Positions 1 through 4,939 are shown, counted from the stretch's first letter. The stretch: 5,875 bases of DNA from Hyphomonadaceae bacterium (GCA_030696545.1 JAUYSA010000089.1:1-5875), one strand, 5' to 3'. The notes: generated from the letters alone by a model not told the origin. Program-made: numbers and translations.

Positions 1-162
1 CTCTGTTCACCCGACGGCGCGCCGTTCACCCCAGTCAAGTTTCTCCAACAACTAACGCGGAGAGCGGACCTGGCGACGGGGGGCACGAAGGCTCCGTACG
101 GGATCAGATTGAAGATCCCATACGAATGGCCTCATGACGGCCCGCGGCTGCCTCCCTGTTGA
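1..162 (+). CDS. Unidentified C-terminal fragment entering from the left edge
   Basis: Frame 1 is open from the first base to a TGA at 160-162 and gives 53 residues containing PFTPVKFLQQLTRRADLAT and later APYGIRLKIPYEWPHDG. About 70 percent of its codons end in G or C, a little above background, and the residue mix looks like a folded protein. Another plus frame is also open for the first 137 bases but reads less like protein. The start lies outside the window. It would converge on the DUF3618 operon, with about 190 bases between the two ends. I do not recognise the family, and the frame could be open by chance. Confidence 0.33.
   Translation, partial: LCSPDGAPFTPVKFLQQLTRRADLATGGTKAPYGIRLKIPYEWPHDGPRLPPC
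14..25. repeat. 12-bp perfect palindrome between GTTCACCC direct repeats
   Basis: ACGGCGCGCCGT is a perfect self-complementary 12-mer. It is flanked by two direct copies of GTTCACCC at 5-12 and 24-31, 19 bases apart; the second copy overlaps the palindrome by two bases. It lies within the possible partial coding frame at the left edge, so it may simply be coding sequence. Its function is unknown. Confidence 0.35.
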
Positions 163-334
163 CGAGGCGCCGAGTATTGCGTGGAGAATGTGGCGACGAC
201 AGTCCCGAAGCGCGCCGGAAGGCGCTACCCGACGCCAGGAGGAGTGTGATCCGCCAGTCAGGCCGCGACAGCCGCATCGTCCGGTGAGGCATCAAACGTC
301 GCGGCAGCAAGTACAGCCAGCTGAGCTGATGACA

Positions 335-349
335 GCCACCACCGATGGC
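335..349 (-). terminator. Possible weak hairpin after the DUF3618 stop codon
   Basis: On the minus strand GCCATC-GGT-GGTGGC forms a 6-bp stem (one T-G pair) with a 3-nt loop, one base after the TGA of the DUF3618 gene. No U-tract follows, so it is not a classical intrinsic terminator. It may only protect the 3' end of the transcript, or it may be chance. The rest of 163-350 shows nothing I can identify. Confidence 0.22.
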
Positions 350-350
350 G

Positions 351-1172
351 TCACAGGACCGGGCCGCGAGAGTCTTGCGAAGCGTCCCCGCTTTGCGACT
401 GCTCCTGCGCGGCCGCGGCGTCTCCGCTCATGTGGAGTTCCGACTTCACTGTCTCGTAGGCAGACTGGGCCACCTCCCCTGCCTTCTCCAATCCTTCCTG
501 CAAGGCGTCTTTGCCCTTGTCTACGAGCCGGTCACGCGTGGAGCCGACCATCTGGTCCTCAACCTGGGTTGATGGCAACGCCGCACCGATCGCGGCGCCC
601 ACCAAGGCCGCCAGGCCACCGATGAGCAGCGGCTCGCGGTCGAGCGCATCCATCAATCCGCGTTGCGCTTGCCGTCCGTATGCGCCCGCCTTCTCCACCG
701 CAGAGCCGGCCGACGCGGACAGGTTGCGACCAGCCGCGCCGGCCTCAGAAGTGGCGCTGGCGAGCTTTTCCTTGGCCGCGGCGACCGCGTCCGAGGCTTT
801 GTCCTTGACCGTAGACATCGCGTCCGAGGCCTTCGCCTCCACGTTATGCAGCACTTCGCCGAGAGAAGCCCCGCCGCGGTCCGATGAGAAGGAGCGCGGC
901 TCTAAAGGACTAGATGGGGCATAACGCGTCTTGTTCGAGCTCGTCATCAGCCACGCCAGACCCAGGCCCATCACGGCCAGTGGCATTGGATTTTCGCGGG
1001 CCTGCTCGACGAATTTAGAGAACACCTGCTGGCCCGCACCACCCATTGCCCGCGTCGCTTCGTCGAACAGCTGGCCGGGCGTCATCTTGTCTTTCAAGGC
1101 TTCCATGGTGCGATCGAGCTCTCCCCTTGAGGCTTCGACTTCGCGTTCGACTTCTTCCGCCGACTTCATCAT
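351..1172 (-). CDS. DUF3618 domain protein with two membrane segments and LEA-like 11-mer repeats
   Basis: A 273-aa protein if started at 1172. Residues 3-40 (SAEEVEREVEASRGELDRTM, then MTPGQLFDEA) match the DUF3618 N-terminal signature, a helical region found in alphaproteobacterial envelope proteins of unknown biochemical role. A hydrophobic stretch lies at 62-78 and a stronger one at 181-199. Between them residues 114-146 hold three 11-residue units (KASDAMSTVKD, KASDAVAAAKE, KLASATSEAGA) rich in Ala, Lys, Asp and Glu, as in late-embryogenesis-abundant (LEA) proteins; a similar amphipathic stretch spans about 214-246. The open frame reaches back to 1325, but the ATG at 1172 overlaps the stop of the upstream gene as ATGA and has a purine-rich GGAACAGGTGAG before it, so translation is probably coupled. 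ATG 1169 is an equal alternative. It is the last gene of a three-gene operon. A role in envelope or desiccation stress is inference from the repeats and the neighbours. Confidence 0.85.
   Translation of the reverse strand: MMKSAEEVEREVEASRGELDRTMEALKDKMTPGQLFDEATRAMGGAGQQVFSKFVEQARENPMPLAVMGLGLAWLMTSSNKTRYAPSSPLEPRSFSSDRGGASLGEVLHNVEAKASDAMSTVKDKASDAVAAAKEKLASATSEAGAAGRNLSASAGSAVEKAGAYGRQAQRGLMDALDREPLLIGGLAALVGAAIGAALPSTQVEDQMVGSTRDRLVDKGKDALQEGLEKAGEVAQSAYETVKSELHMSGDAAAAQEQSQSGDASQDSRGPVL
787..830. repeat. Direct repeat GCGTCCGAGGC, 33-bp period
   Basis: GCGTCCGAGGC occurs at 787-797 and again at 820-830, exactly 33 bases (11 codons) apart, inside the DUF3618 gene. It encodes the repeated KASDA of the LEA-like 11-mer units. 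The match at DNA level suggests an in-frame duplication of one unit rather than convergent residue choice. Confidence 0.6.
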
Positions 1173-1558
1173 CTCACCTGTTCCTTCAACATGCTTGCGT
1201 CTTTCTGAAGCTGCCTCGCCGAGCGATCGGGCGCGAGTTCGCTCGGAGTCATGCGGTGCACGGCGGCCCTGACGAGGAGTGCGCCGAACGCGCCTACCGT
1301 GATGCCCACAAGGACCGACGCCCACACTGGATCCATCACTTTGGTGAGCGCCAGCACGAGCGCCTGCAGCAGAACTAGAAAGGCGCCCAGCAGCAGAGCG
1401 GCGCCCACGCCCAGCACGCCGGCCGCCTTGCCCGCCCCCGAGATCTTCTCACCCACCTCCGTGCGGACGAGCTCGGATTCCTTCCGCACCAGGTTCGCCA
1501 GGTCGCCCGTCAGGGCCGAGACCAGTTCGGGGATCGAACGAGGATCGTGCGCGTCCAT
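1169..1558 (-). CDS. Phage holin-X-like two-helix membrane protein (holin superfamily III type)
   Basis: A 129-aa protein. Residues 10-40 (PELVSALTGDLANLVRKESE, then LVRTEVGEK) are the usual amphipathic N-terminal helix of the family annotated as phage holin family / Holin-X (PF07332 type). Two hydrophobic helices follow at about 46-72 and 78-98, separated by TKVMDP, and a charged tail ends the protein. Despite the family name, chromosomal copies beside DUF3618 genes are not known lysis proteins and are better seen as small inner-membrane envelope proteins. The ATG at 1558 lies 2 bases after the TGA of the upstream gene, and the TGA overlaps the ATG of the DUF3618 gene, so all three are likely one mRNA with coupled translation. 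Length and topology fit the family well. Confidence 0.85.
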   Translation of the reverse strand: MDAHDPRSIPELVSALTGDLANLVRKESELVRTEVGEKISGAGKAAGVLGVGAALLLGAFLVLLQALVLALTKVMDPVWASVLVGITVGAFGALLVRAAVHRMTPSELAPDRSARQLQKDASMLKEQVR

Positions 1559-1560
1559 GC

Positions 1561-2139
1561 TCAGAATTCCGTTCCAGGTCGGTCGCGCCGTTCGCCCGGG
1601 TCTTCCGCAGCGTAGGTCGCGTGGTCGATCGCATCGGCCTCCTCCGACCCAGCAACGATGTCTGAAACGGGGTAATAGCCGTCTGAATTGTAGCGCGAAG
1701 CGCCGTCATGCTCCGGCGGCGCCGAGCTTCGAATGAAGCGTCCCGCCGCCACGCCGACCAGCAATGCGCCGGCGAAGAAGGCGACGGGGTTGCGACGGCC
1801 GAAGTCCCGCACCGCGCCTAACAGCTCTGCGGGCTGCTTGTCCGACACCGAGCGCGTGAATGCTTCCAGCCCTTCGGCAGCTTGCTTCGCCACGCGCCCG
1901 GCGATGCTCTGGTCATGCTGTGCGAGGTCATCACCGGCGCGCCGGATCGCCGCGGCGAAATCCCCGAGCGTCTGGGCCGCAGCCTGCTTCTTCACTTCCG
2001 CCTGCTCAACGGCGCGATCCTGCACCGTGGCTGCGAAGGTGGCGACTTCCTTCTTCACCGCGTCGGCGGCCGCAGCCGCCGTCTCGCGTGGCGAGGAGGA
2101 CCCCGAGCTCCCGCCGGCTGTCGTATCTATACTGCTCAT
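1561..2139 (-). CDS. Membrane-anchored 'nutrient deprivation-induced'-like protein
   Basis: A 192-aa protein and the first gene of the operon. A Gly/Ser-rich N-terminus (about 1-18) is followed by a long Ala-, Lys- and Gln-rich helix (19-112) of the kind that forms coiled coils. One membrane segment follows at about 118-137 (NPVAFFAGALLVGVAAGRF), and the tail (138-192) is acidic and Tyr-containing. The motif FGRRNPVAFFAGALLVG before and in the membrane helix is characteristic of proteins found with holin-X-like and DUF3618 genes in alphaproteobacteria, some annotated as nutrient deprivation-induced proteins; I recall that label from family knowledge and it is not a proof of function. The start is supported by GGAG seven bases upstream of the ATG (plus-strand 2147-2150). 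It is probably an inner-membrane protein with a large soluble helix that partners the next two gene products. Confidence 0.82.
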   Translation of the reverse strand: MSSIDTTAGGSSGSSSPRETAAAAADAVKKEVATFAATVQDRAVEQAEVKKQAAAQTLGDFAAAIRRAGDDLAQHDQSIAGRVAKQAAEGLEAFTRSVSDKQPAELLGAVRDFGRRNPVAFFAGALLVGVAAGRFIRSSAPPEHDGASRYNSDGYYPVSDIVAGSEEADAIDHATYAAEDPGERRDRPGTEF

Positions 2140-2160
2140 CGCCGTTCTCCACTGATGTCG

Positions 2161-2177
2161 AGCGCTGCTGTAGCGCT
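2161..2177. promoter_or_regulatory. Dyad AGCGCT-N5-AGCGCT in the operon leader
   Basis: AGCGCTGCTGTAGCGCT has perfect 6-base arms and a 5-base spacer. It lies 22 bases upstream of the first gene of the stress operon and could be an operator or an mRNA hairpin next to the ribosome binding site. It is the first of two adjacent dyads. The regulator is unknown. Confidence 0.4.
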
Positions 2178-2187
2178 TGAAAGTCCT

Positions 2188-2205
2188 CGCAAGGTGTTTC
2201 TTGCG
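2188..2205. promoter_or_regulatory. Dyad CGCAAG-N6-CTTGCG in the operon leader
   Basis: CGCAAG at 2188-2193 pairs with CTTGCG at 2200-2205 around the spacer GTGTTT, a perfect 6-base inverted repeat 11 bases beyond the first dyad. CAAGGTG from this element recurs directly at 2211-2217. The spacing suits a protein-binding operator, or a second hairpin in the 5' leader. Confidence 0.4.
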
Positions 2206-2448
2206 GCTTACAAGGTGGAAACGGGTCGGAGGTTCCCGGAATGGGGTCGATCGCGTTCCGCATCGCAGGCCGCGTCATACGCTCAGCGGAGATCTGTCAG
2301 CTGGGTCTCGAGCTGGACCTAAATCGACAGCGTGGATCCTGTGTCAGCCTGACAGGTAAAGTTGCTATCGGCGGTTAAAGCGAGAACGGCGGCCCGCGAG
2401 GCACCCGTTCCCGCGTTTCATTGGCTCGAAAGCGCACCACGCCGCGCG
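2206..2448. other. Non-coding stretch upstream of the stress operon
   Basis: No convincing gene lies here. The minus strand holds three GGAAC boxes (2259-2255, 2236-2232, 2411-2407), the -35 core of EcfG general-stress promoters, but only the last has a CGTT downstream (2388-2385), and at 18 bases rather than the usual 16-17. TGTCA-GCC-TGACA at 2342-2354 is a small hairpin. No clear sigma-70 promoter was seen. The operon promoter must lie here or further upstream. Confidence 0.4.
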
Positions 2449-2781
2449 TCAGGATTCAGCTGGACCGCACTTTTGATCGTCGCCCAGCTTGCTCTTTGCC
2501 TCAGGCCTTTCAGCGGCGCTATGGCGGATAGCTCGCGCGAGCCTAGCCTCCTCAATCAGGGCTGTGGCCCTAAGCCGAAGGGCGTCTACCGTTTCGATCT
2601 CACGACGCTTTCTCATCACCGGCTTAACCGACGGCGCCGAGCATGTGTTCGGTCGAGATCCTATGACGATTGCTTGAGCCCAATGCGGGGCGACGCACCC
2701 CAGCGCGAAGCACAGCCCGGCAGCGCGTCCGCGGCATTGAGGTCGCCCCGACGTCGAGCGAGCATGCTGGCGGCGTCGCAA
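2449..2781 (-). CDS. Possible exported protein of unknown family, start uncertain, possibly decayed
   Basis: An open frame of 110 codons whose only in-frame start is a TTG at 2781 with no well-placed ribosome binding site. Residues about 18-36 (RGRAAGLCFALGCVAPHWAQ, then A) look like a signal peptide with a PHWAQA cleavage site. The mature part has a Cys near its start and a helical, charged segment EIETVDALRLRATALIEEAR. Codon choice across that segment is typical of the window. An ATG at 2737 in another frame would give MPRTRCRAV, so a one-base frameshift near 2715 may have separated start and body. The frame overlaps the next upstream open frame by 121 bases, unusual for two intact genes. 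I do not recognise the family; chance remains possible. Confidence 0.33.
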   Translation of the reverse strand: MRRRQHARSTSGRPQCRGRAAGLCFALGCVAPHWAQAIVIGSRPNTCSAPSVKPVMRKRREIETVDALRLRATALIEEARLARAIRHSAAERPEAKSKLGDDQKCGPAES

Positions 2782-3083
2782 TCACCTTGAGCGGCGGTTC
2801 TGGCGAGGTCCCGCTCGTACGCGTCCCGGCGCGCAGCCTCCGCAGCCTGAAGCAGTCGACGAAGCTGATCCATCAGCGACTGCGAGATCGTCTCCTGCTC
2901 CACCCGTTCTTGCTGCGAACGCGCCAGCTGCTGGTCATACGCGCGTAACGGATCGGGGCTGATCGGGACCGAGTCGTTTTGCGGCGGAGCGCGATAAACC
3001 CACTCGCGGAGATCCAGACCGCAGGTACTCGTCTGAGCCTGGGCCGCGCCGACAAGCAGGCTCGTTGACGCGATCCAGGATCT
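2661..3083 (-). pseudogene. Exported coiled-coil protein of unknown family that has lost its start
   Basis: From 3083 the frame reads RSWIASTSLLVGAAQAQTST, the hydrophobic core and AQA cleavage site of a signal peptide. It continues through CGLDLREWVYRAPPQNDS into a helical, Arg/Gln/Glu-rich region (YDQQLARSQQERVEQETISQ, then LMDQLRRLLQAAEAARRDAY) and ends with GDCDAASMLARRRGDL plus a tail. GC at third positions is high throughout, so this was a real gene of about 140 codons. A TGA sits just before codon 1 (3084-3086) and no ATG, GTG or TTG is in frame near it. A TTG-AAG-A at 3088 in another frame would supply MK-, so a small indel at about 3082-3088 probably broke it. Internal GTG 2903 would lose the signal peptide. 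The C-terminal tail may also be frameshifted. Family unknown. Confidence 0.5.
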
Positions 3084-3253
3084 TCAAGAAATTAATGAAG
3101 CCTCGCAGTGCACTTGCAACATGGGCCTGGATGGCGGCGCTACAACCCTCTCTAGACCCCCTTCTCTCGGTGTCGCGCGAACGTCTGGGCTGGCCTGGGG
3201 AAATCCTTCGACGCCACAGGGCAGCCGGCAATGGCTCAACGTCCAGTTTCCCC

Positions 3254-3270
3254 GAGGCTGTGTGAAAACT
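3254..3270. repeat. Terminal inverted repeat of an IS remnant
   Basis: gaggctgtgtgaaaact lies 40 bases beyond the stop of the transposase fragment and has the form I remember for the ends of proteobacterial IS1182-type elements. A matching copy in opposite orientation was not found in 3485-3856, so only one end of the element remains. Confidence 0.5.
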
Positions 3271-3310
3271 GCGACGCGGGGCGTTGATGGCGCCGGGGCG
3301 AGCGGTCCGC

Positions 3311-3484
3311 TCAGGCCCGCATCGCTGCGATGAGCGGCCGGACGCCGAGGATCGCGATGGCGCGCGTCAGGTTGTAGGCCAGCACCTGGAAGCTTATCTC
3401 GCAGGCGACGTTCTTCAGCCTTCGGGTCTTGAAGTGGCTGGCGCCCATCCAGGCCTTTATCGTCCCGAAGTCGAGCTGAGCCAT
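3311..3484 (-). pseudogene. C-terminal remnant of an IS1182-type transposase
   Basis: The minus frame ending in TGA at 3311-3313 reads FGTIKAWMGASHFKTRRLKN, then VACEISFQVLAYNLTRAIAI and LGVRPLIAAMRA. This is the conserved end of DDE transposases of the IS1182 group (family pattern HPFGTIKxWMGxxHF...LAYNxxR). Homology starts at Phe6 (about 3469); the catalytic Glu that normally sits just before HPFGTIK and everything upstream are gone, so it cannot transpose. An ATG at 3484 (MAQLD-) with GGAG seven bases upstream makes a formal 57-codon frame, but these five residues are not part of the family. It sits between the decayed exported genes and an empty stretch, which suggests a deletion after insertion. 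Confidence 0.8.
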
Positions 3485-3856
3485 TCCTGTTCTCCAGGAA
3501 ACGCCCCTCCCCGAAACGATAAAAGACTCAGCGTTTCAGGCTGGTTGATCAGCGTAGTCGCCGACCCTGCGCCAATCGCGGACTCTCGGCTCGAGCCCTT
3601 CAGCGGACATCAGGCCCCTTATCGCGCCGCGTCCGTTCTCGACCCTTCTCGGGCCTTGGCGATGTCTGCCGCCAGTCGGCGGTTCAAGGATCTATCGTCA
3701 TCGCGGGCGGCGCAGAGATCAACCGTCCCCTCAGACGAAGGGGCGGAGTTAGGTTTTCCACGTCGCTAGCGGAACACAACCTGCTGCAAGGCTAGACGAT
3801 CGACAGCAGAAGGAGGATCACTTACAACTCTCGCGGGAGCAAAATGGAGCGATCGA
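3485..3856. other. Stretch without a recognisable gene
   Basis: No convincing coding frame on either strand. It holds TCCTG-TTCTC-CAGGA (3485-3499) and GAAACG-N13-CGTTTC (3513-3537), both small inverted repeats beside the transposase break point. A perfect AAGGAGG lies at 3810-3816 but no start codon follows at usable distance. A short minus-strand run DDDRSLNRRLAADIAKAREG (about 3645-3705) looks protein-like but is bounded by stops. The promoter of the small exported protein must lie near 3740-3850; no clear box was found. Confidence 0.4.
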
Positions 3857-4129
3857 ATGATCCAACTGAAGGCTACCGTCATAGCTGCAGCGTTAGGCGC
3901 GCTCGTTAGCACTGGCGCTCATGCTCAAGTCAACCGCGCAAACGAACAGCAAGGCGAAGCGCCCGCCGCTGAGCGGACTCAGCAATCGACCGGCGACTCC
4001 AAAATGACCAAAGCAGAAATCGCGCAGATGAAGACCTGCAAGTCGCTGCCGTACCGCACGATGTTGCGCAACAAGATGTGCAAGGCGTTCCTGGCGGCGC
4101 ATCCCGACGCGATACCGCGGCCGAAATAA
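3857..4129 (+). CDS. Small exported protein with a cysteine pair, unknown function
   Basis: A 90-aa protein. Residues 1-23 are a clear Sec signal peptide (Lys at 5, hydrophobic core ATVIAAALGALVSTG, cleavage AHA|Q), leaving about 67 residues in the periplasm or outside. The mature part starts with a Gln/Glu/Ala-rich flexible linker (24-50), then a conserved-looking end: MTKAEIAQMKTCKSLPYRTM, LRNKMCKAFLAAHPDAIPRP. Cys61 and Cys75 could form one disulfide. Small alphaproteobacterial exported proteins with a similar C-x13-C-KxFLxxHPD end exist to my memory, all of unknown function. The ATG is fixed by GGAG at 3846-3849, seven bases upstream. It stands alone, with decayed sequence upstream and the RidA gene about 160 bases downstream on the same strand. 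Confidence 0.72.
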   Translation: MIQLKATVIAAALGALVSTGAHAQVNRANEQQGEAPAAERTQQSTGDSKMTKAEIAQMKTCKSLPYRTMLRNKMCKAFLAAHPDAIPRPK

Positions 4130-4142
4130 GCGTTCCATCCGC

Positions 4143-4169
4143 GCGCTGAAGTTCGATTCCTCTTCACGC
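4143..4169 (+). terminator. Hairpin after the small exported protein gene
   Basis: GCG-(c)-TGAAG at 4143-4151 pairs with CTTCA-CGC at 4162-4169 around a 10-base loop, giving 8 bp with one bulged C, 13 bases after the TAA. No T-tract follows, so termination strength is doubtful. The loop reads TTCGATTCCT and resembles a tRNA T-loop, but no tRNA arm pairs around it. Confidence 0.3.
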
Positions 4170-4214
4170 AGCGTGCCGGTTTGGCCCCAGCAAAGTGGCT
4201 AGCTACCTGCGGGC

Positions 4215-4228
4215 GAGGGTTCACCCTC
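4215..4228. repeat. Inverted repeat GAGGGT-TC-ACCCTC upstream of ridA-like gene
   Basis: Perfect 6-base arms with a 2-base spacer, 60 bases before the preferred RidA start at 4288. The loop is too short for a stable hairpin, so as a DNA element it would be an operator-like dyad. It could also be chance. If translation began at 4195 it would lie inside the coding frame. Confidence 0.3.
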
Positions 4229-4276
4229 TTCAAATGCGCTACCAACGTCCAAGCGTGCTGGATCAGCCGCTATTCC

Positions 4277-4281
4277 GGGAG
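4277..4281 (+). promoter_or_regulatory. Ribosome binding site that decides the RidA start
   Basis: GGGAG lies six bases before the ATG at 4288. The in-frame upstream starts (4195 GTG-like position and ATG 4234) have no equally placed site, and starting at 4288 gives the usual 128-residue length. Confidence 0.6.
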
Positions 4282-4287
4282 CAGCAC

Positions 4288-4674
4288 ATGGCGGGCACGA
4301 TGTTCTCACCCTCGCAAGGCAGTTTCGCCGGCGCAAAGCTTTCAGCGTCGCGGGTCGTTCGGGCAGGGAACTTCTACTTTGTCTCCGGACAAGCAGGTGC
4401 CGATCCAGAGCTGGGCATTGGCCAGGGCGACGCGAGAGCGCAGACTTTCCAGGCATTCCGTAATGTGGAGAAGGCTCTCGCTGAGGTCGGGTTAACGCTC
4501 AAGGACATCGTCAAGGTCAATGTCCACATCGACGATCCGCGTGATTTCGTGTGGATGAACCTTGCGATGGGAGAGCTCTTCCCAACAAACCCTCCTGCGC
4601 GCACCACCGTCTGCGCAAAAGCCGTCATCGACACTAAGGTCGAAGTGGATGTTATCGCCTACAAGGAAGATTAA
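4288..4674 (+). CDS. RidA/YjgF/YER057c/UK114 family protein
   Basis: A 128-aa protein, the usual family length, matching the full RidA fold: RAGNFYFVSGQ (25-35), the helix AQTFQAFRNVEKALAEVGLT (51-70), LKDIVKVNVHIDDPRDF (71-87), then NPPARTTVCAKAVIDTKVEV (101-120) ending DVIAYKED. Classical RidA hydrolyses reactive imines/enamines released by PLP enzymes such as threonine dehydratase, as a cytoplasmic trimer. The substrate-binding Arg is present (Arg105 in PARTTV) and a Glu equivalent to E. coli Glu120 is at 119. The canonical GPYSQ-like motif with its Tyr is replaced by GAKLSASRVV, so this may be one of the other Rid subgroups and imine deaminase activity is not certain. The frame opens earlier (4195, 4234), but GGGAG at 4277-4281 favours 4288. 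It is a single gene followed by a terminator. Confidence 0.88.
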   Translation: MAGTMFSPSQGSFAGAKLSASRVVRAGNFYFVSGQAGADPELGIGQGDARAQTFQAFRNVEKALAEVGLTLKDIVKVNVHIDDPRDFVWMNLAMGELFPTNPPARTTVCAKAVIDTKVEVDVIAYKED

Positions 4675-4680
4675 GCACGC

Positions 4681-4716
4681 GGGCGGAAGCCGCGGTTGTG
4701 GCCGGCGCGCCCTTTT
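4681..4716 (+). terminator. Probable intrinsic terminator of the RidA gene
   Basis: GGGCG (4681-4685) pairs with CGCCC (4708-4712), enclosing a second stem GCCGC-GGTT-GTGGC (4689-4702), and is followed by TTTT (4713-4716). It starts 7 bases after the TAA of the RidA gene. The T-run is short, which leaves some doubt. Confidence 0.5.
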
Positions 4717-4737
4717 CGCGTTCCGGCCTTGTGGCGT

Positions 4738-4815
4738 TCAAGCGTCGCGATCCGCGTTTTTCAATTGCTGGCGGATGGCGCAGACATGCTTCGGCTTGAA
4801 TGGCAGCCGGGGCCG
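4738..4815 (-). pseudogene. Remnant of a tyrosine-type site-specific integrase (N-terminal part)
   Basis: The minus frame ending at TGA 4738-4740 contains RPRLPFKPKHVCAIRQQLKN, then ADRDA. This matches the start of a proteobacterial phage-type integrase group with the pattern LPFKPKHVWAIRxxLxxxxRxRDLALFNLAIDSKLRGCDLV, known to me from family memory. Only about 26 residues remain; the frame stops where RDLALF should follow, and the catalytic domain with its Arg/His/Tyr residues is absent. No in-frame start with a ribosome binding site precedes it. It is a dead fragment left between the RidA terminator and the end of the EamA gene, and indicates a former mobile element. The rest of 4717-4939 shows nothing else. 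Confidence 0.6.
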
Positions 4816-4939
4816 CTGATGCGGCGGCAGCTGCAAGACGTAGCGGGGCCGTTTCGATGAGCTCGTTGGCAACAACGCTGGCACTGCACCGCAGCTGACA
4901 TTTGGATCCAGTTGGAACGCGAAAGCCGGGCGCGGCAGC

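Noticed and set aside
134..625. Long plus-strand open frame opposite the DUF3618 gene
   Set aside because: Rich in Arg, Pro and Ser with no recognisable pattern; it is the antisense shadow of a well-supported minus-strand gene in GC-rich DNA.
1173..1325. Longer N-terminus for the DUF3618 protein back to 1325
   Set aside because: The extra 51 residues are Arg-rich shadow of the holin-like gene, and the ATGA overlap with a purine-rich site supports 1172.
1169..1558. Prophage lysis cassette suggested by the holin-like gene
   Set aside because: No endolysin, spanin or phage structural gene is present, and the neighbours are DUF3618-type chromosomal genes.
2362..2790. 142-codon plus-strand frame with a hydrophobic stretch
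   Set aside because: It is antisense to the exported-protein frames, has no ribosome binding site and poor protein-like composition outside the short hydrophobic run.
3284..3769. 161-codon plus-strand frame over the transposase remnant
   Set aside because: It is antisense to the transposase fragment, shows no domain, and has no ribosome binding site.
3771..3795. GGAAC at 3771 as an EcfG promoter for the small exported protein
   Set aside because: No GTT follows at 16-17 bases; the sequence there is CTAGA.
3810..3816. Perfect Shine-Dalgarno AAGGAGG upstream of the small exported protein
   Set aside because: No ATG, GTG or TTG lies 5-12 bases downstream, and the exported protein has its own closer GGAG.
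4147..4166. tRNA-like GTTCGATTCC, considered as a tRNA end or attachment site for the integrase
   Set aside because: The flanking bases do not form a T-stem, no acceptor stem or CCA follows, and no duplicate of the sequence was seen in the window.
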